This document shows, one piece after another, positions 58,382 to 64,000 of a stretch of 64,000 bases of DNA. How positions within the stretch are numbered: position 1 is the first letter of the stretch; every line of letters starts with the position of its first letter. The stretch lies in the NCBI RefSeq assembly GCF_008831285.2, contig NC_045144.1, positions 20,103,716-20,167,715 of the forward strand, read 5' to 3'. The stretch is from Nymphaea colorata. Its lineage: Eukaryota; Streptophyta; Magnoliopsida; Nymphaeales; Nymphaeaceae. The translations under genes and the position numbers were made by a program. Under the pieces are notes generated by a model, which saw only the letters and a list, made by a program, of their open reading frames with translations, ran no database searches and had not been told where the DNA came from.

Positions 58382-61300
58382 ATGTTGTGTGAATTTAAGT
58401 TTGGACTTGGCCAGATCTATGTATTACCAAGTCTGACATAGTCAATTTTTACATATTTCAACTTTGACTTGGATTTGGAGTCACTTAAAACAAAAAAATG
58501 GATCTCGTGAGCATCAAAATCCAAATTTTCCATGTAATAAGATTTAGATGTTAGTGACATTTGAATTCAACTGGGAGTCTGAGATGCATATGTATTAACT
58601 GCATATCAAGCCTATATCAAATTATTAATTAGATACTATTACCAAATCCGATTTTTGGGGTCTGGATTCCAGTGGTTAATTATCTTATTCAATCTATTGA
58701 CATCGCTTCATGTTGTTTGGTAGGATGTGGAGGAACTGATGGGTTTATCTCCAGAAAAAATATTACTGCGTTGGATGAACTTTCACCTCAAGAAAGCTGG
58801 CTACAAAAAGAACATAACAAACTTTTCTTCTGATGTGAAGGTATGCTCATCCTTAGTTAGATACAGAAGTTCCAACATACTTTACCCTGGTCATAGCTAA
58901 TGTCAACATTAACTTGTAACCTTTTTGGGAAATTGCTGTTCAACCTAGCTAGCTAAACTGTTGATAATTATTTCACAAATGCCTGCTTCATTTTTGCATT
59001 CCTGCTGCTATTTTATGTTTCATGTAAAATTTGATTATTTTACTATTTTTTCCTTGTTCATTTTGATGTAAGTCAAATTAAATAAATTGAGGAAGGTAAG
59101 TTTCATCGGTCAGATTATCTGACGTTACAAGGACAAAACAATTAAACAAGTGTCAAAAGAAGTGTCTGCTTGATACAACTAATGAAACTTTGTTCTAACT
59201 GTATCGGTTCATGTAAGAGCATTGATCTCCCTTTCATCTTGTACCAGAAGGTTAACTTTTTTTTTATATATAAGATGGAAAGATGAGCAGGAAGAAAATT
59301 CTATTGAAAGTTATATAACTGCTTACTTAGTTGTTTTGACACCTGACCTTGTCCTCCCAGTGGAGCCTAAAAATAATTACCATCCGGGGTCTATGCTGCT
59401 CTTCTTAGCAGGGAAGATACACTGAAGTTGTGGTTACTGGTGAAAGTGAAGCTTGTTTCTGAAGTCTATTGTTGACCATGTAGATGAAGTCATGGATCAC
59501 CATTTACCTATGAACATGTCAATCCCTAAAGGACAACACCCACGTATAGCAATAATATTCTCATTCCTAATGGGATTTTTGACATTTGGAAAACTAGCCT
59601 TATTGGGACTGATATCATGAAAATCTGTCTCTGAAGCAAATTATTTCTCAAAATATATTCAGAAAATTAGTTCAAAATTCAAATAGAACTAGATTGAGTC
59701 TTTTTGAGTGGGACTATTTTTTTTTATTTGAAATGCCTCTAGAATTAAAAAAGGACAACAAAACAGCCATTATGAAATTGATAAAGCATTCTTAGATGCA
59801 TTTAAGTTTTCTCAAATCTGTGTTTGCCACAGATTCTTGTTGCTTAACTGAACAAAAACCTGGGATTTTGGCTATCTTAAGGATCTCAGTGGTTGCATGC
59901 ACATGAGTGCCTTGAATGGCTTCCTCTTATCTCCTTGCATGCTTAGAATATCTCCTTAGGTTGTCAGGATTATGTAGGACAAAATGTCTTCTTAGGTTTA
60001 GATCAGTCTCAACTCCTGCCAAATGCAAGGTGACTTGTCTAAATACTCCCTTCAGCTTAAACCTCAACTCAGATAGGAATCTGGTAAGTTAATGGTTGTT
60101 CCCATTGTGATATCGGAACAATTGTATCTCCTGTTGCTGACCCTTTTATTCCAAAATTGTCTCTTTCAGATTAATTGTTTCTTTAATAGTTGGTATATCA
60201 TGCCATTGTGTTGCAGGATGGAGAAGCCTATGCTTTTCTTCTAAATGTCCTTGCACCAGAGCACTGCAATCCAGCTGCACTGGATGCAAAAGATCCTTCA
60301 GAAAGAGCAAACATGGTACTTGAGCATGCAGAGAGAATGGATTGCAAAAGATATTTAACCCCTAAGGACATTGTTGAAGGCTCACCAAATCTTAATCTTG
60401 CTTTTGTCGCCCATATATTTCACCACAGGTAAGAACACATTTTCTGCTGTCCATCAGTATAGTTGTTCTGCCATATATGCAGCATTAAGTTTTTCCAATT
60501 CAAAGCTGGAGAATTTGATTGCTTTACCTGTGGAGTTACTTATCATTCATGTTTTGATGTTCATTGGTTCTTATCATTTTAGCAAGTGACCGTAGGCACC
60601 ATTTTTTGCTGAGTTTGTTGCTTCATATTGCATATTGGCATTTTTTTTATCCTATAGGAATGTGAGCTGTCTCTCGTTCTAATCTAATTTGTGATGTATA
60701 GTCTAAGAGGACTGGTTCCATTACATTACCAGTATAGACATTTTCCACAGGACAAGTGTAACTGGATTTTCTTGCTTTTCTCTTTATAGATGCTGTTAGT
60801 TGTAAGCTAATACTATCTGTTCTTATATCTACCTTTACAGGAATGGTTTGTCAGTGGACAGCAAGAAGATATCTTTTGCTGAAAGGATGACTGATGATGT
60901 ACAAACTTCAAGGGAAGAGAGAGCTTTCAGATTGTGGATCAATAGTCTTGGCGTCTCTACATATGTTAACAATGTGTTTGAGGATGTTAGAAATGGGTAA
61001 GTTGTATATGTTGCTTACAGCCCATGAAATAGAGAATGAGTGGTTATGATTGTTGTAGATATGTGTGACTGAAGTTGACTTGGGTGAATTTTTGTTTGGT
61101 CTAACAAATTTTCATGCATGATGTTAAAGCATGGTTATACATTCCATTGTTACTTTTTAACATCTGGCGTTGTTTCAATGTCCTTTGCTAAGTATCTACT
61201 TTGTTACGTAGATGGGTTCTCTTGGAAGTTCTTGACAAAGTCTCTCCAGGGATAGTTAAATGGAAACAAGCAACCAAACCTCCAATCAAGATGCCATTCA

Positions 61301-63024
61301 GGAAAGTGGAAAATTGTAATCAGGTTGTACTAGTTGGGAAGGAATTGAAGTTTTCTCTCGTCAATGTTGCTGGAAATGATATTGTCCAAGGAAACAAGAA
61401 ATTGATACTTGGTAAGTTTGATAACTAAATTTCAAGTTATGTGACTTCATAATATTCTTAAAAAGCTTGGATGGTGCAGCATATCATCTACATTATATGA
61501 TATGCATGACTACTATTTCCTCTGGTGAACTATTTTCTGTTTTATGTGCCATCAATCTAAATTTGAAACCACGCTTTTGCTTAATTGGTGCATAAATTTT
61601 TGTTGCAGACATGTATTTTTTTTTCTTGACTAATCATTTCCTTAGGTAGGTGCTTCAACTTTGGCAAGAAAGCTAGTGTCTGTTGCTGTCAATTCTTAAC
61701 TGCATCACCCTCATGGCCTATGCTTTTTATAGAGAGAGAGAAAGAGAGAGATGCTATGTTTCCAATATAGTACCACTGGTCTTTACTTCCATTAAATTGC
61801 ATCATGGAAGAACTGCATATTTTAAGTTATTCCAATTGTTCTCTGCCTAAGGTAGTCAAGGGAGTGTGGTATTCTCCATTTTCCAATGACAAGGCGCAAC
61901 TTGTTCTGTTTCAGCTTTTTTATGGCAGTTGATGAGATACAACATTCTTCAGCTTCTGAAGAACTTGAGATTTCACTCTCAAGGAAAGGAGATGACTGAT
62001 GCTGATATTCTGAATTGGGCAAACAATAAAGTCAAGAGTGTGGGAAGAAACTCTCAAATGGAAAGTTTCAAGGTATCAGATATTCTTTGTTTGCATTCAT
62101 CATTTTACATTCACAAATTCCGGATTTGGAATATGCATTTACAGTGTATTTCCTCTATTTCTTTTTTCCTATTTATTTTGAAAGGATAAAAATCTTTCGA
62201 ACGGGATATTTTTCCTCGAACTTCTCAGTGCTGTAGAGCCAAGAGTTGTCAACTGGAACCTTGTCACAAAAGGCGAAAGTGGTATGCTTGCATAATGCTG
62301 TTTAAATTTCTTTGATTTTTTCATTCTGTTGCTATCCATGATCTGAAACTATTATCTCTGAACTGGTCTTTATGGTATTCTGGCTTTCTGAAGTTAAAAG
62401 TTTGTCAATTATCTTTAATGCCATTCTCCTTTACTTATTGTTGTTTTCTGATCCATGTTCCTGTCATTGTGATGCAGACGAAGAGAAGAAACTGAATGCA
62501 ACATACATTATCAGTGTAGCACGAAAGCTTGGTTGTTCCATTTTCTTGTTGCCTGAGGACATCATGGAGGTACTACTATCTGGACTTTTCTATTATTGCT
62601 TGTGTTGGAACTTGGACATGTGCCAAATTGGAATTTATGTTATGGAAATAATATGACAAAATATTATGTCTATCCTTCACTTTTGTGATCTGTTTTTGCC
62701 TTTTGCTGTGTGCTGTGTCCTTTCCTTTTCTGGCAGGTGAACCAAAAGATGATTCTGACATTGACTGCAAGCATCATGTATTGGAGCCTGCAACAACCAT
62801 CTGAAGATGCACCTCAAGCCACTCCAGATATTGAAAACGGAAGCATCTCCAATGGTGTTGACGCCTTGAGAATTGAAGATAGTGTTTCAGAAACATCATG
62901 TACAGATGAAACAACCTCCGAAGCATCTGCGCAGGTTGTCGAAAGCCCTTTACCAACCACTGAATCTTCTTCACCATCTGCTGAAGATGGAGACAGCATT
63001 GCTAGTGAGCCCCTGCAACAGTAA
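54847..63024 (+). CDS. FIM: Fimbrin (plastin-type actin-bundling protein), 14 exons
   Basis: Cross-links actin filaments into bundles in the cytoplasm. Exons: 54847-54933, 55037-55207, 55411-55649, 55748-55919, 57971-58009, 58165-58233, 58724-58840, 60217-60428, 60841-60996, 61212-61411, 61915-62072, 62185-62281, 62478-62569, 62737-63024. All 13 introns are GT-AG and the phases join without a break into 698 codons, about the usual length of plant fimbrins. It starts [20 protein letters not shown]. Residues about 1-85 form the degenerate EF-hand-like head. Four calponin-homology domains follow at about 123-240, 268-375, 393-500 and 513-620; landmarks are [43 protein letters not shown] and [16 protein letters not shown] Ser/Glu/Thr-rich tail of about 78 residues ends EPLQQ. 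The exon 2 donor (CGG|GTTCGT) is weak. The largest intron, after exon 4, is 2.05 kb. Which plant paralogue it is cannot be settled here. Confidence 0.96.
58339..58381. repeat. (TG)n microsatellite in fimbrin intron 6
   Basis: About 21 TG units between exons 6 and 7. A minus-strand frame encoding alternating His-Thr across it is an artefact. Confidence 0.9.
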
Positions 63025-64000
63025 AAGGGAAAAGCACAACGCTTGAGAAACTATACTTTTATCTTTTTTATTTCTTTTATTTGTTTATTTGTTTATTTTT
63101 TGGTTCTTTATACACGAACAGGTCACTGGCATTAAAGATGTACGTAGGTAAAATCAGTCTGATGTAGCAATAAGTTTGTCCCTTACTGTGTATGCTTGTA
63201 ATTTTTTTTACGGGCAGTACAAAGTGTATCTAAAATTCGTCATATAAGCTGGAGGCTTCAGTTGATTCAAGCTAGATGTGTAAATATATGTTCTGGTGGA
63301 TTTAATCCCAGCATTTTGATCAGTACACGTACGTCTCTATCCGAGTGATGAAGAACTGGTTTTTTGCACTTTCCTGCATTAGACTTCCAGTGTGCACAGT
63401 GGCATGGAATAGGAATTGCCAAATTAGTACTCAAATTCATCCTCGATATCAGTTGTGAATGGTTCAGATCTATGATGAAGGTGTTGCTATCTTGTGCCAG
63501 TTCTGTCTTCCTGTTTTTTTCAACCGTTCGTAGTGATCTTACCCGTTTTGCCCGTTTGTGTTTGTTCTCGAATATTTTTTACGGCTAAGACTACCAAATG
63601 AACGGGTTGTGTGGAGGAGAGAAAGAGAGAGAGAAAGTGAAAGTGGTATAAGCCAGACTCTAGGAACCTTCAACCTCGTTTGCGTTCAAACTTCAAACGT
63701 TAGTAAGTCTCTCCCACCCCCGACGGCCCTGGAAAGAGAATGGGCTGCCACAACAGCCCCTTCTCTTTTGAGTGCCCCCATCTTTCTTTTGAGAATATCT
63801 CTCTCCCTCAAACCAGAGAGGGGCTCCGTCCTTTCTCTCCCTCTATCTCTGACTTTGCATTGGTCGATGCCGTCTCTTTTTGTCTGCGATGGGGTCGCAG
63901 CTGTGCCATTTTTCTTTTGTAATTTTTTAACTTGATGATGGTACAATAATAAGAAACGTGGTTCAGCTGGCAAAAAAATGAAGAATTAGAATAAGCAATA
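63025..64000. other. Fimbrin 3' flank and unassigned sequence
   Basis: The first 300 bp are T-rich and probably 3' UTR; GCAATAAGTTTG near 63168 could serve as a polyadenylation element. From about 63620 the sequence becomes richer in CT/GA blocks, with several overlapping frames of 60-125 codons on both strands. It resembles the leader or promoter of a further gene beyond the window, but nothing can be assigned. Confidence 0.4.

Overview
This is plant nuclear DNA, almost certainly from a flowering plant. The evidence is a spliced 14-exon plant-type fimbrin gene with GT-AG introns, AT-rich intergenic sequence, many (TA)n, (GA)n and (CT)n arrays, Copia-type LTR remnants and CACTA-like non-autonomous transposons. 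The species cannot be fixed from the sequence alone. No prokaryotic, organellar or viral gene set is present. Most open reading frames in the window lie in low-complexity or repeat DNA and are not genes.

Region 1 (about 1-34 kb) is a nested duplication landscape around a small family of two-exon genes for secreted cysteine-rich peptides. Exon 1 encodes a signal peptide and exon 2 the cysteine-rich mature part. There are three apparently intact members: CRP1 (2551-9573, +), CRP2 (22336-25696, +) and CRP3 (32365-33638, -). Two broken extra first exons (3010 and 3358) lie inside the long CRP1 intron. Orphan copies of the family's promoter-side sequence lie near 12.9, 31.0 and 38.1 kb. CRP1 and CRP2 have nearly identical 3' flanks, but their mature-peptide exons differ at 15 of 43 aligned residues, with a single synonymous codon change. 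That is the signature of diversifying selection and the strongest biological signal in the window.

Region 2 (about 34-45 kb) shows no convincing gene. It holds further copies of the duplicated modules, an unoccupied CACTA target site, short tandem duplications and a 135-bp (TA)n tract.

Region 3 (about 45-52.4 kb) holds four tandem, same-strand, intronless reading frames (TM1-TM4). They encode small proteins with two membrane spans and acidic or Gln-rich ends, and I do not recognise the family. TM3 and TM4 look intact. TM1 has a frame-shifted N-terminus, and TM2 has two in-frame TAG codons ahead of an otherwise open Gln-rich tail. Between TM2 and TM3 is a 0.78-kb near-perfect inverted repeat. 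Each of its arms carries what looks like the 5' end (leader, first coding exon and splice donor) of an unrelated protein-coding gene, so it is a candidate small-RNA-producing hairpin locus.

Region 4 (about 54.2-63.0 kb) is a complete fimbrin (actin-bundling protein) gene of 698 codons, the only gene here with a well-established function. The remaining 1 kb is its 3' flank plus unassigned sequence.
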